In this document: positions 34,713 through 43,233 of the stretch, in pieces
Layout of the letters: each line of letters opens with the position of its first letter
Position numbering within the stretch: position 1 is the stretch's first letter
Assembly: GCA_913055615.1 (NCBI GenBank)
Contig: CAJXKK010000007.1
Location: forward strand, 44,183-108,182
Direction of reading: 5' to 3'
Source: an uncultured Ectothiorhodospiraceae bacterium
Lineage (GTDB): Bacteria; Pseudomonadota; Gammaproteobacteria; XJ16; Halofilaceae
DNA: 64,000 nt
Made by a program: the position numbers and the translations under genes
Notes under the pieces: generated by a model
The model's database searches: none
What the model was told of the DNA's origin: nothing
The model's input: the letters and a program-made list of their open reading frames with translations, nothing else

Positions 34713-36050
34713 ATGAGTTTCCCGAGACACTCGCCCTACGTAATCATCGGCGCCGGTATCCACGGCCTGAGCACGGCGTGGCACCTCGCCCGGGAACTGC
34801 GTGCCCGTGGCCGCGGCGACGGCGGCGATGTCGTCGTGCTCGACAAGTCTTCGATCGCGGCCGGTGCCTCCGGCATCGCCTGCGGCGTCATCCGCAACAA
34901 CTATTTTCAGCCCGCCATGCGCGAGCTGATGGCGCACAGCGTCGAGGTCTGGGAGAGCGACCCCGCGGCCTTCCACTACCATCCGGTCGGCTATATGCAG
35001 ATCAGCCCCGAGTCGATGCACGTGGATGTCGCCTCGATCGCCGAGCAGCAGCGCCAGATCGGCTACACGTCCGAGTTCATCGAGGGCGATAAGGACTCGC
35101 ACGACTATATGCGCGGCCTGTTCGAGGACTGGCGCGCACCCGGCACGACCTCGGTGCTGCACGAGAAGAAAGGCGGCTACGCCAACAACACGGCCTCGAT
35201 GTACGGGCTGGCGGGCAAGGCGGAGGCCGAGGGCGTACGCATCATCACCGGCGTGCGCGTAACCGGCTTGCGCACCGACAACGACTCCGTTACCGCGGTC
35301 GAAACCGACAAGGGCACGATTGAAACGGATTACGTCGTGGTCGGCACCGGCCCCTGGATCAAGCATTTCTGGGACATGCTCGAACTGCCCTCACACATCA
35401 CCATCCACGGCAAGGACGGCCAGGATCACGAAAACGTGCGCATGTGGACCTACTGGAGCCTCCAGGAGGGCACCCTGGGCGTCGATCCCGAGACCCTGAA
35501 GACCAATCGCGGCGAAATGCCGCCGGTAGTCCATGTCGACAGTGATCAGCCGCTGTACTCCGACGAGGACGGCTCCCTGATCACCGATAAAATGTGGGGC
35601 ATTTACTACAAGCCCGACTTCAACTTCGGCGGCGTCCAGGGCGGCGCCGCGCCGGTGAAGATCGAGCAGGAGCCCGATCAGGTTCACGTCGATCCCTACG
35701 GCACCGAGTCACCGGACTTCGTGATGGGCCCCGAATTCGCCCGCATGTGGGTTTCGGCGCTGGCATTCTGCCAGCAGCGGTTCTCTGGAACGCTCGGCCA
35801 GTACAAGCGCGAGCCCTCCGGCGGCATCGGCTGCTTCACACCGGACAACTTCCCGGTCTTTGATGTCTTCCGGCAGAACTGCTATTTCATCGCGGACTCG
35901 AACCATGGCTACAAGATGATCGGCGTCGGCGCCCTCGTCGCGCGCGAGATCATGGGTGACGACAGCCGCCTCCTGCAGCCGTTCCGATTCGCCCGCTACG
36001 CCAAAGGCGAACTGCATCCGACATCGCACAGCCCGTTTCCGTGGAGCTGA
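34713..36050 (+). CDS. Stand-alone FAD-dependent amine oxidase/dehydrogenase (DAO family)
   Basis: A 445-residue flavoprotein of the D-amino-acid/sarcosine oxidase family. The FAD loop is IIGAGIHGLSTAWHLA, with a DKSSIAAGASGIACGVIRNN segment next to the flavin. It differs from the two SoxB-like proteins nearby: no R-H-D flavin-linking histidine motif is visible, and a central insert (about residues 230-320) is longer. A secondary or tertiary N-methylamine such as dimethylglycine is a reasonable substrate guess. It is divergent from the GcvA-like gene with a palindromic operator between, so it is probably its target. Confidence 0.85.
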   Translation: MSFPRHSPYVIIGAGIHGLSTAWHLARELRARGRGDGGDVVVLDKSSIAAGASGIACGVIRNNYFQPAMRELMAHSVEVWESDPAAFHYHPVGYMQISPESMHVDVASIAEQQRQIGYTSEFIEGDKDSHDYMRGLFEDWRAPGTTSVLHEKKGGYANNTASMYGLAGKAEAEGVRIITGVRVTGLRTDNDSVTAVETDKGTIETDYVVVGTGPWIKHFWDMLELPSHITIHGKDGQDHENVRMWTYWSLQEGTLGVDPETLKTNRGEMPPVVHVDSDQPLYSDEDGSLITDKMWGIYYKPDFNFGGVQGGAAPVKIEQEPDQVHVDPYGTESPDFVMGPEFARMWVSALAFCQQRFSGTLGQYKREPSGGIGCFTPDNFPVFDVFRQNCYFIADSNHGYKMIGVGALVAREIMGDDSRLLQPFRFARYAKGELHPTSHSPFPWS

Positions 36051-36071
36051 GTCTGATTTAAACGGATATCA

Positions 36072-36228
36072 GGAACCACAGATGGACACAGATAAACAAA
36101 GATTGGCTGCCAACAGTGGCGCGTTCGCTGAATCCCGGTCGCGGTGATGGTCCGAAACCACTGATCCGTCGGTCACGCAATGAGATTGATTTTTTATCCG
36201 TGTTCATCTGTGTCCATCTGTGGTTCCC
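36072..36228. repeat. ACCACAGATG inverted-repeat locus 3
   Basis: Third copy: left arm GGAACCACAGATGGACACAG at 36072-36104, inverted arm ending GTCCATCTGTGGTTCCC at 36191-36228. It fills most of the 308-base gap between two co-directional oxidase genes; after it only the ribosome-binding region of the next gene is visible. I see no other gene in the gap. Confidence 0.85.
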
Positions 36229-36358
36229 AAACGTCCCTCCCGTGAATGAGTAGCGCGGTTTATGGGGCTATAAGAGGCGCTGACTGACGGTGTTGCGCCG
36301 GTAAGGCATCATGGGGGGCCGCGCGCGGCGCGGTCGCGTTGAATTCGAGGAGTCGATC

Positions 36359-37600
36359 ATGGCACTTGGCCTGCTGAAACAGGGTCTGCGCCGCAGTTAC
36401 AAGCCGCAGCCGGTATTGCCGCCCCGGCCCGAGCTCAAGTCGAGCTATGACGTCGTGATCATCGGCGCGGGCGGCCACGGGCTGGCGACGGCGTATTACC
36501 TGGCGAAGGAACACGGCATTACCGACATCGCCGTGCTCGACAAGGGCTATCTCGCCGGCGGCAACACCGCACGCAACACGGCCATCGTGCGTTCGAACTA
36601 CCTCACGCCCGAGGGCGTGCGCTTCTACGATGAGTCGATGAAGCTTTGGGAAGGGCTGTCGAACGAGTTCGATTTCAACATCCAGTTTTCACACCGCGGG
36701 CATCTGACACTGGCGCACGCCGATTCGACCCTGCGCACCATGCGCTGGCGCGCCGAGGTCAACAAGCACATGGGCGTGGATTCGGAGCTGATCGGGCCCG
36801 AAGACATCCGGCGCCTGTGCCCGCATCTCAACCTCTCCGAGGAGGCGCGCTGGCCGGTACTGGGCGCGCTCTATCACCCGCCCGGCTCGACCGCGCGCCA
36901 CGACGCCGTGGCCTGGGGATACGCCCACGGGGCGTCCAAGCGCGGCGTCGAGATCCATCAGCACACCGAGGTGACCGGCTTCCGCACCGAGGGCGACCGC
37001 GTGACCGAGGTCGAGACCACGCGCGGCAATATCCGCTGCGGGCGCGTCCTGCAGGCGGTCGCCGGGGCATCGAGCCAGGTGGGCGCGATGGCCGGCCTGC
37101 GCCTGCCGATCCACACCGTCCCGCTGCAGGCATGTGTGTCGATCCCGATGATGCCGTTCCTCGATCCGATTATCGTCTCCGGCACGCTGCACACCTACAT
37201 CTGGCAGACCGGCCGGGGCGAGCTGGTGATGGGCGGCTCGAGCGATCCGGTACCGGGTTACATGACCCGTTCGACGCTGGACTTCAAGGAAGGCCTGATG
37301 GCGCACGTCATGGAACTGTTTCCGTTCCTCGGCGAGGTGCGGCTCAACCGCCAGTGGGGCGGCATGACGGACATGACGCCGGACTTCTCGCCGGTGATGG
37401 GCGAGACGCCGCTCAGCAACTACTACATCGACGCCGGCTGGGGCACCTGGGGCTTCAAGGCCACTCCGGTCTGCGGCTACCGCATGGCCGAAACGGTCGC
37501 CAAAGGCACCGCACCCGACATCCTCAAGCCCTTCCGCTACGAGCGCTTCGACACCTTCGATCAGGTCGGGGAACGCGGCGCGGCTTCGGTCGGGCATTGA
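36359..37600 (+). CDS. Heterotetrameric sarcosine oxidase-type beta subunit (first set)
   Basis: A 413-residue SoxB-like flavoprotein that oxidises an N-methyl amine. FAD loop VIIGAGGHGLATAYYLA; the covalent FMN histidine of this family is His181 in TARHDAVAWG. The SoxB shape is complete, ending with GWGTWGFKATPVCGYRMAE. The ATG follows GAGGAG. Unlike the second set at 62282-63535, the N terminus lacks the [12 protein letters not shown] motif. A repeat element separates it from its delta-subunit gene. The substrate may be sarcosine or another N-methyl compound; I therefore avoid a gene symbol. Confidence 0.88.
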   Translation: MALGLLKQGLRRSYKPQPVLPPRPELKSSYDVVIIGAGGHGLATAYYLAKEHGITDIAVLDKGYLAGGNTARNTAIVRSNYLTPEGVRFYDESMKLWEGLSNEFDFNIQFSHRGHLTLAHADSTLRTMRWRAEVNKHMGVDSELIGPEDIRRLCPHLNLSEEARWPVLGALYHPPGSTARHDAVAWGYAHGASKRGVEIHQHTEVTGFRTEGDRVTEVETTRGNIRCGRVLQAVAGASSQVGAMAGLRLPIHTVPLQACVSIPMMPFLDPIIVSGTLHTYIWQTGRGELVMGGSSDPVPGYMTRSTLDFKEGLMAHVMELFPFLGEVRLNRQWGGMTDMTPDFSPVMGETPLSNYYIDAGWGTWGFKATPVCGYRMAETVAKGTAPDILKPFRYERFDTFDQVGERGAASVGH

Positions 37601-37609
37601 GGTTTTTCT

Positions 37610-37766
37610 GGAACCACAGATGGACACAGAATAAACACAGACAAGTTACGACCAGAGCGTATTCGATGAGTCCACCGCTTGAGTCATCGCGATTACCTCA
37701 ACGTCACCCGCGACCAATAACGATCTATCTTTTATCTGTGTCCATCTATGTTCATCTGTGGTTCCC
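37610..37766. repeat. ACCACAGATG inverted-repeat locus 4 inside the sox-type operon
   Basis: Fourth copy: left arm GGAACCACAGATGGACACAG at 37610-37644 and inverted arm ending TTCATCTGTGGTTCCC at 37730-37766. It separates the beta and delta subunit genes by 196 bases, where the second set has 11. The transcript would contain a long hairpin between these subunits. Confidence 0.88.
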
Positions 37767-37796
37767 GAATCAGACAACGGAACCACGAGGTCTCCA

Positions 37797-38090
37797 ATGA
37801 AACTGATGCATTGTCCATTGAACGGCTGGCGGAATTTCGGCGAGTTCGTCTATGGCGGCGAGGTGACGCTACCGCCCGCGCATGATGCCGATCCGAAGGA
37901 GTGGGCCGACTGGGTTTTCATGGAGGACAACACCGCCGGTGTCGTGCGCGAGTGGTGGTTCCACTCGCCATCGAGTTACTGGTTCATCGCCGAGCGCGAC
38001 AACGTGCGTGACGTCGTGCTCCGTACCTACCCGCCGGAAGAGATCTTTCAGGAGCGGGTCGATTTCAGCAGTGAGGGTGCTTCGCAATGA
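37797..38090 (+). CDS. Sarcosine oxidase-type delta subunit with altered zinc site (first set)
   Basis: A 97-residue SoxD-like subunit, normally a zinc-binding linker of the complex. The family zinc ligands are two Cys in C-P-x-C and a later His and Cys. Here the first motif reads HCPLNGWRNFGEF and the second FHSPSSYW, so the second and fourth ligands are missing (Asn and Ser instead of Cys), while the fold signature EFVYGGE is kept. It starts after GAGG and ends in an ATGA overlap with the alpha subunit gene. Confidence 0.85.
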   Translation: MKLMHCPLNGWRNFGEFVYGGEVTLPPAHDADPKEWADWVFMEDNTAGVVREWWFHSPSSYWFIAERDNVRDVVLRTYPPEEIFQERVDFSSEGASQ

Positions 38091-40969
38091 ATGAACGCCT
38101 GCCCGCTCCATGGGGATCGCTGCTCGATCGCGAGCAGCCGCTCACTTTCACGTTCGAGGGCGAGCGCGTCGGCGGATACGTCGGCGACACCGTCAGTTCC
38201 GCCCTGCTCGGCCGCGGTACGTGGCTGCAGGGGCGCTCGTTCAAGTATCACCGCCCGCGCGGTCCGTTCACGCTCGTCGGCGATGACGCCAGCTGCCTCG
38301 TGCAGTTGCCGGAGGAACCGAACTGCCCCGCCGAACATATCGCGGCGGAGGAAGGACTGACCGTCAAAGGCCAGCATTACAGCGGCAGCCTCAAGCGCGA
38401 CCGCGCCCGCTTCATGGAGAAGTTCTCGCGCTTCTTCTTCGTCGGCTTCTACTACCGCGCGTTCTACCGCCCGCGCGGCATCTGGGATTACTGGGAGAAG
38501 TTCATCCGTCGCGCGGCGGGGCTCGGCAGCGTCAACACGAATACGGCCCACCGCTACCGCGACAAGCAGTATGCGTTCTGCGATGTCGCCGTTGTCGGTT
38601 CCGGCGCGGCCGGCCTGTCGGCGGCCCTGGCCGCGGCGGACTCCGGGGCGGATACCGTGCTCATCGAACGCGAACCGGTTCTCGGCGGTGGCCTGAACTA
38701 CCACCGCTTCGATGCCGAAGGCTCTTCCGGTCCAGCGCTGCGCGCGGAGATGGCCGAACGCGCGGAGCGCCATGAGCACATCCGCGTCTACCGCGAAACC
38801 CAGTGCACGGGGCGTTTTGGCGAAAATCTGCTGGCGCTGGTCCACGGCAACCGGATGACCAAGCTGCGCGCCGGTCGCGTGGTCGTGGCGACCGGTGTCA
38901 TCAGCCAGCCGGCGGTGTTTCACTACAATGATCTGCCGGGCATCGCGGCTGGCTCCGGCGTGCAGCGCCTGATGCGCCAGTACGGCGTCAAGCCGGGCCG
39001 GCGTGCCGTGTGCGTGACCGCGAACGGTGACGGTTATGGGGTGGCGCTCGACCTGGCCGATGCCGGCGTCGAGGTCGCAGCCGTGGTCGACCTGCGCGAA
39101 CGCTCCGGCTCGGACGCGCGGGCCGATGCGGTCCGCGAACGCGGCATCGCGGTCCACCCCGACAGCGGCATCGTCCATGCGATCGAACGCGACCAGCACG
39201 TCGCCGGGCTGCGCATCACCCGCCGCAGGCAGGCTGAGCGTTCGGGTGCGCCGGGCACCGACATCGAGTGCGATCTGGTTACGGTCGACGTCGGCGCGAC
39301 CCCGGCGATCTCGCTCATCGCCCACGCCGGCGGCGACGTCAGCTACAGCAACGAGACGCATGGGCTGACCGTGCGCGAACTGCCGCCAGGCATGCACGTC
39401 GCGGGTTCCGTGGCAGGGCCCTGCTCGCTGCGGGCCGCGCAGGCCGAGGGTGAAGCGGCGGGTCGCGCGGCCGCCGCGGGCGGGCCAGCCGCCCTGCCCG
39501 TGCCCGCGGAACGCGATGGCCCGTGCAACGACCCGTGGCCGATCTTCGCGCACCCGAAGGGCAAGGAGTTCATCGATTTTGATGAGGACCTGACCATCGC
39601 GGATCTGCGCAATGCCGTGCGCGAGGGTTTCGACTCGATCGAACTGGTCAAGCGCTTCTCCACGGTCGGCATGGGGCCAAGCCAGGGCCGAACGGCCGCG
39701 GTGAACGCGGTCCGGATCACCGCCGACCAGCTCGGCGAAACGGTCGAGGGTGCACGCGCATCCACCAACCGCCCACCGGCGATCCCCGAGCGCTTCGGCC
39801 ACCTCGCCGGCCGCGGCTTCGACCCGGTCCGCTACACCCCGATGCATCAGCGCCATGTCGAGGCCGGTGCAACCATGATGGTGGCCGGCGCATGGATGCG
39901 GCCCGCGTACTACGGCCGCGACCGGGGGACGGCCGTTCGCGAAGAGGTCCGGGCCGTGCGCGAGAACGTGGGTCTGATCGACGTCACGACACTCGGCGGC
40001 CTCGAGATCCGCGGATCCGACGCGGTCGAGTTCATGAACCGGATGTACACCTTCGCCTACCGCAAGCAGCCGGTGAACCGGTCCCGTTATCTGCTGATGA
40101 CGGACGATACCGGCTCGATCGTCGACGACGGTGTCTCCGCGCGCTGGGCCGACGATCATTTCTACGTCACGGCCACGACCGGCGGTGTCGACAGCGTCTA
40201 CCGCCGGATGCTCTGGTGGAACGCGCAGTGGCGACTGGACGTGGATATCGCCAACGTCACCGGCGCCTGGGCCGGCATCAACATCGCCGGACCGAACGCG
40301 CGCGCCGTAATCGAGAAGCTCGACACCGATATCGACTTCTCGGCCGAGGCCTTCCCGTATATCGAGGCCCGCAGCGGCCACCTCGCCGATATACCGGTCC
40401 GCGTCCTGCGGGTCGGGTTCGTCGGCGAGCTCGGCTACGAGATCCACTGCCCCATCGGCTGCGCCGAGGCGCTGTGGGACCGGCTGATGGAGGCCGGCCG
40501 CGAGCACGGTATCCAGCCGTTCGGCGTCGAGGCCCAGCGTGTGCTGCGGCTCGAGAAGGGCCACATCATCATCGGTCAGGACACCGATAACCTGACCCAC
40601 CCGGAAGAGGCGGCCATGGGCTGGGCGGTGCAGCGCAAGAAGCCATTCTTCGTCGGCTTCCCCGCGCTCAAGGCGCGCGAATCGCAGCCGCTGACCCGGC
40701 GTCTGGTCGGTTTCCGGCTGCCCGCGGATACCGACCCGCTGCCCGAGGAGTGTCACCTCGTGATCGACGGCGACCGCATCACCGGGCGCGTGACCTCAAT
40801 CGAGTATTCACCGACGCTCAACTACCCGATCGGGCTCGCATTCGTCGACCCCGGACACACCGAACCGGGCACGCCGTTTTCCATCAAGGGCAGCGGCGGC
40901 ACGATGATCGAGGCCGAGATCTGCTCGGCCCCGTTCTTCGACCCCGACAACGAACGCCAGAATCTGTGA
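38087..40969 (+). CDS. Heterotetrameric sarcosine oxidase-type alpha subunit (first set)
   Basis: A 960-residue SoxA-like subunit. In order: an N-terminal ferredoxin-like fold (about 10-90, QPLTFTFEGERVGGYVGDTV), a pyridine-nucleotide/FAD disulfide-reductase-like domain starting at about 165 (VVGSGAAGLSAALAA), and a C-terminal GcvT-type folate domain (about 570-950) that takes the released C1 unit to THF. The N-terminal segment after RPRGPFTLVG is shorter and less conserved than in the second set, and the protein is 50 residues shorter. The start overlaps the delta gene. Confidence 0.88.
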   Translation: MNERLPAPWGSLLDREQPLTFTFEGERVGGYVGDTVSSALLGRGTWLQGRSFKYHRPRGPFTLVGDDASCLVQLPEEPNCPAEHIAAEEGLTVKGQHYSGSLKRDRARFMEKFSRFFFVGFYYRAFYRPRGIWDYWEKFIRRAAGLGSVNTNTAHRYRDKQYAFCDVAVVGSGAAGLSAALAAADSGADTVLIEREPVLGGGLNYHRFDAEGSSGPALRAEMAERAERHEHIRVYRETQCTGRFGENLLALVHGNRMTKLRAGRVVVATGVISQPAVFHYNDLPGIAAGSGVQRLMRQYGVKPGRRAVCVTANGDGYGVALDLADAGVEVAAVVDLRERSGSDARADAVRERGIAVHPDSGIVHAIERDQHVAGLRITRRRQAERSGAPGTDIECDLVTVDVGATPAISLIAHAGGDVSYSNETHGLTVRELPPGMHVAGSVAGPCSLRAAQAEGEAAGRAAAAGGPAALPVPAERDGPCNDPWPIFAHPKGKEFIDFDEDLTIADLRNAVREGFDSIELVKRFSTVGMGPSQGRTAAVNAVRITADQLGETVEGARASTNRPPAIPERFGHLAGRGFDPVRYTPMHQRHVEAGATMMVAGAWMRPAYYGRDRGTAVREEVRAVRENVGLIDVTTLGGLEIRGSDAVEFMNRMYTFAYRKQPVNRSRYLLMTDDTGSIVDDGVSARWADDHFYVTATTGGVDSVYRRMLWWNAQWRLDVDIANVTGAWAGINIAGPNARAVIEKLDTDIDFSAEAFPYIEARSGHLADIPVRVLRVGFVGELGYEIHCPIGCAEALWDRLMEAGREHGIQPFGVEAQRVLRLEKGHIIIGQDTDNLTHPEEAAMGWAVQRKKPFFVGFPALKARESQPLTRRLVGFRLPADTDPLPEECHLVIDGDRITGRVTSIEYSPTLNYPIGLAFVDPGHTEPGTPFSIKGSGGTMIEAEICSAPFFDPDNERQNL

Positions 40970-40979
40970 GGGATCGGCC

Positions 40980-41642
40980 ATGGCCGTCACACCGGAACAC
41001 TTCAATCGCCGCAGTTTCATCTACCCGCGCCTGATCGAGGCCGGGGCGGAGTTCGCCGAGGTCATCGACGCCGCCGTGGCCACGCGCTACCCGCACGACG
41101 CACCGGCGCTCGGTCTGGTCGATCTGTCACCCCTGCCCCGCACCGGCATCAAGGGCCCGAGGGCGCTGGAGTGGCTGGCCGCACAGGGGTGGCCGGTACC
41201 CGAGGACAACAACCAGGCGGCCCATACCGAATCCGGTGGCATGGTCCTGCGGCTCGGCAACCGCGAGGCCTTCGTACTGCCCGCCCCCAGGGGCGACGGC
41301 GAGACTGTGCATACGCTGGAACAGTCGATCCCCGGTGATGGCGTCTGGCACATGCCGCGGCGCGACAGCCATGCGTGGTTTCTGCTGCGCGGCGAGGCGG
41401 GCGTGGATTGCATGGCGAAGCTGTGCGGGGTCGATCTGCGTGAGGCGCAGTTCCCGCGGGGCGCGATCGCGCAGACCTCGGTCGCACGGCTGAATACGAT
41501 CGTCTGTCGGGACATGGCCGGGGCTACACCCGGTTTCCATCTGCTCGCCGACAGCGCTTCGGCGATCTGGTTCTGGGACGCCCTGCTCGATGCGATGCAG
41601 GAATTCGACGGCGGTCCGCTGGGCATCCACGAGATCGACTGA
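40980..41642 (+). CDS. Sarcosine oxidase-type gamma subunit (first set)
   Basis: A 220-residue SoxG-like subunit, the small structural partner whose fold resembles part of GcvT. The segment VDLSPLPRTGIKGPRALEWL and a C-terminal CRDMAGATPGFHLLADSASA support the call; sequence conservation in this subunit is always low. It follows the alpha gene by ten bases, closing a beta-delta-alpha-gamma cluster. Confidence 0.78.
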   Translation: MAVTPEHFNRRSFIYPRLIEAGAEFAEVIDAAVATRYPHDAPALGLVDLSPLPRTGIKGPRALEWLAAQGWPVPEDNNQAAHTESGGMVLRLGNREAFVLPAPRGDGETVHTLEQSIPGDGVWHMPRRDSHAWFLLRGEAGVDCMAKLCGVDLREAQFPRGAIAQTSVARLNTIVCRDMAGATPGFHLLADSASAIWFWDALLDAMQEFDGGPLGIHEID

Positions 41643-41779
41643 AGCAGGCGGGCCGGCCGCCTCGTCGCAAGCCTCGTGGGTCATGCGGACATTTCGCGCT
41701 GTGCGTGCCTGTCGCGAGGAGCGAGTGTAGCGTAGTGAGCCATGGCATGATGGTCGCGGATTCCCGCTCCGGAGCCATC

Positions 41780-42322
41780 ATGCCCCGCGACCATGTCGAA
41801 CGCCGCACCACCGTTCGTGGTACCCCCGTCGATCTCGACCGGCCGATCGCGCCGGACACCGATATCGGCCATGTCCATCTGAAAGTCGCCGACCTGCAGC
41901 GCGCGCTCGGTTTCTACTGCGGCGTGCTCGGGTTCGGGATCCGCCAACGCTGGGGCGACAGCGCAGCGTTCATCGCCGCCGGCGACTATCACCACCATAT
42001 CGGGCTCAATACCTGGGAGAGCCTCGGTGGACCCGCGCCGCCGCCGGGCAGCACCGGGCTGTTCCACACGGCGATCCGTTACGCCGACCGCCCCGCATTG
42101 GCCGATGCCCTGCGCCGCGTCATCGCGGCCGGGATCCCGCTGGATGGCGCCGCCGACCATGGCGTCAGCGAGGCGCTGTATCTGCGCGACCCTGACCACA
42201 ATGGTGTCGAACTCTACCGTGATCGGCCGCCGGCCGAGTGGCCGGTCGATGCCGATGGGCACCTGGCGATGGGGACGGATCCGCTTGATCTGGAAGACCT
42301 TCTGAGCGAGGCCGCGCCGTAA
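41780..42322 (+). CDS. VOC-superfamily protein (glyoxalase/catechol dioxygenase-like)
   Basis: A 180-residue vicinal-oxygen-chelate protein. The metal-binding positions expected in the family are visible: His in DIGHVHLKVADLQRALGFY, His in DYHHHIGLNTWESLGG and Glu in DHNGVELYRDRP. The closing RPPAEWP is typical of extradiol-dioxygenase-like (CatE) members. The start follows CGGAG. Function in this setting is unknown; it may belong to the end of the sox-type operon or stand alone, as 137 bases separate them. Confidence 0.8.
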   Translation: MPRDHVERRTTVRGTPVDLDRPIAPDTDIGHVHLKVADLQRALGFYCGVLGFGIRQRWGDSAAFIAAGDYHHHIGLNTWESLGGPAPPPGSTGLFHTAIRYADRPALADALRRVIAAGIPLDGAADHGVSEALYLRDPDHNGVELYRDRPPAEWPVDADGHLAMGTDPLDLEDLLSEAAP

Positions 42323-42389
42323 ACGGATCGGCGAGCAGCGCGGTCGGTTATCCGGAATTTGGGCGAAGTTTGCTCCGCACGCCCCGTCA

Positions 42390-42470
42390 ATCGCGAGCAA
42401 GCTCGCTCCTGCAGTGACGATGCACCGCAGACGCTGGATTATACCCTGTAGGAGCGAGCTTGCTCGCGAT
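42390..42470. repeat. REP doublet 2 (REPIN-like)
   Basis: Two inverted arms: ATCGCGAGCAAGCTCGCTCC at 42390 and GGAGCGAGCTTGCTCGCGAT at 42451-42470, separated by about 40 bases. This is another Pseudomonas-like REP variant, between convergent genes. Confidence 0.87.
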
Positions 42471-42489
42471 AGCTTTCAGCCGCCACACC

Positions 42490-43233
42490 TCACCGCGGTA
42501 TCAACGCGTAGCGGCGCAGGCGATCGTAGGCCGGCTGGCACTCGGCCGCGATGGCCTCGAGTTCTTCCGGAAGTCGCTCCGGCGGCGGCTGATACGGCTG
42601 GAAACCGGTCGACGCCTCGACGGCCTCGTACCAATGACGGGCCCAGACCCCGTCCGTTTCGCGCCGCCCCGGTGGCCAGGACAGCATGCGTTCATCGAAC
42701 GGAATCCCGACCCGCTCACACAGCAGGCCGAGGGCGGCGGCCGGGTTGCCAAGGATCTCCCTGGCGTCGATCACGGGCGGGATTGCGCCGTCATTGCGCG
42801 CCACGACCTCGTCGAAGATCGCCGCCTGCTGGACGATGCCGACATCCTCGACCCGTACGCGCTCTTCGCGCTTTTTGGCGTAGGACGCGAGCACCGCCCG
42901 CGGGTCGCGCAGCAGGAAGCAGTTCTGCACGCCGTGCAGCCAGTCACGGCCGACCTCGTCGAGCAGATGGTGGGTCATATGCTTCTGGTACCAGACGGTC
43001 TTGCCGTGCGGCACCGGACCGGTCAGCCCGTCCGTCACCTCGTGCCAGTCGGTGGACTGGGAGGCGATCACCTCGTCACGCATGGGGTGCGGCGAGCCGC
43101 TCGCCTGCAGGTAGTATGCGTAAAGCGGTTCGTCGGTCACGAACGCGTCCGGGCGATTGCCGAACGAGCGCAGCATGGCCGTGGAGATATTGCGCGGCCC
43201 CGACCACATGGCGATACGAACCGTGTCACTCAT
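42490..43233 (-). CDS. Sulfotransferase-like P-loop protein
   Basis: A 247-residue protein of the sulfotransferase-like branch: the PAPS-type loop is RIAMWSGPRNISTAMLRSF, followed by YQKHMTHHLL and LLRDPRAVLASYAKK. Such proteins are often paired with class IV aminotransferases, as here, where its start overlaps the aminotransferase stop by ATGA. No substrate is known to me. No signal peptide. Confidence 0.82.
   Translation of the reverse strand: MSDTVRIAMWSGPRNISTAMLRSFGNRPDAFVTDEPLYAYYLQASGSPHPMRDEVIASQSTDWHEVTDGLTGPVPHGKTVWYQKHMTHHLLDEVGRDWLHGVQNCFLLRDPRAVLASYAKKREERVRVEDVGIVQQAAIFDEVVARNDGAIPPVIDAREILGNPAAALGLLCERVGIPFDERMLSWPPGRRETDGVWARHWYEAVEASTGFQPYQPPPERLPEELEAIAAECQPAYDRLRRYALIPR

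Noticed and set aside
27080..37600. An MttB/MtgB-type methyltransferase hidden in this region
   Set aside because: All long frames here are accounted for by other families; none has the expected TIM-barrel methyltransferase pattern.
38048..40756. A 902-codon open frame antisense to the sox-type alpha gene
   Set aside because: High-GC codon bias produces long antisense frames; the plus-strand gene has clear domains, overlaps and ribosome-binding sites, the antisense frame has none.
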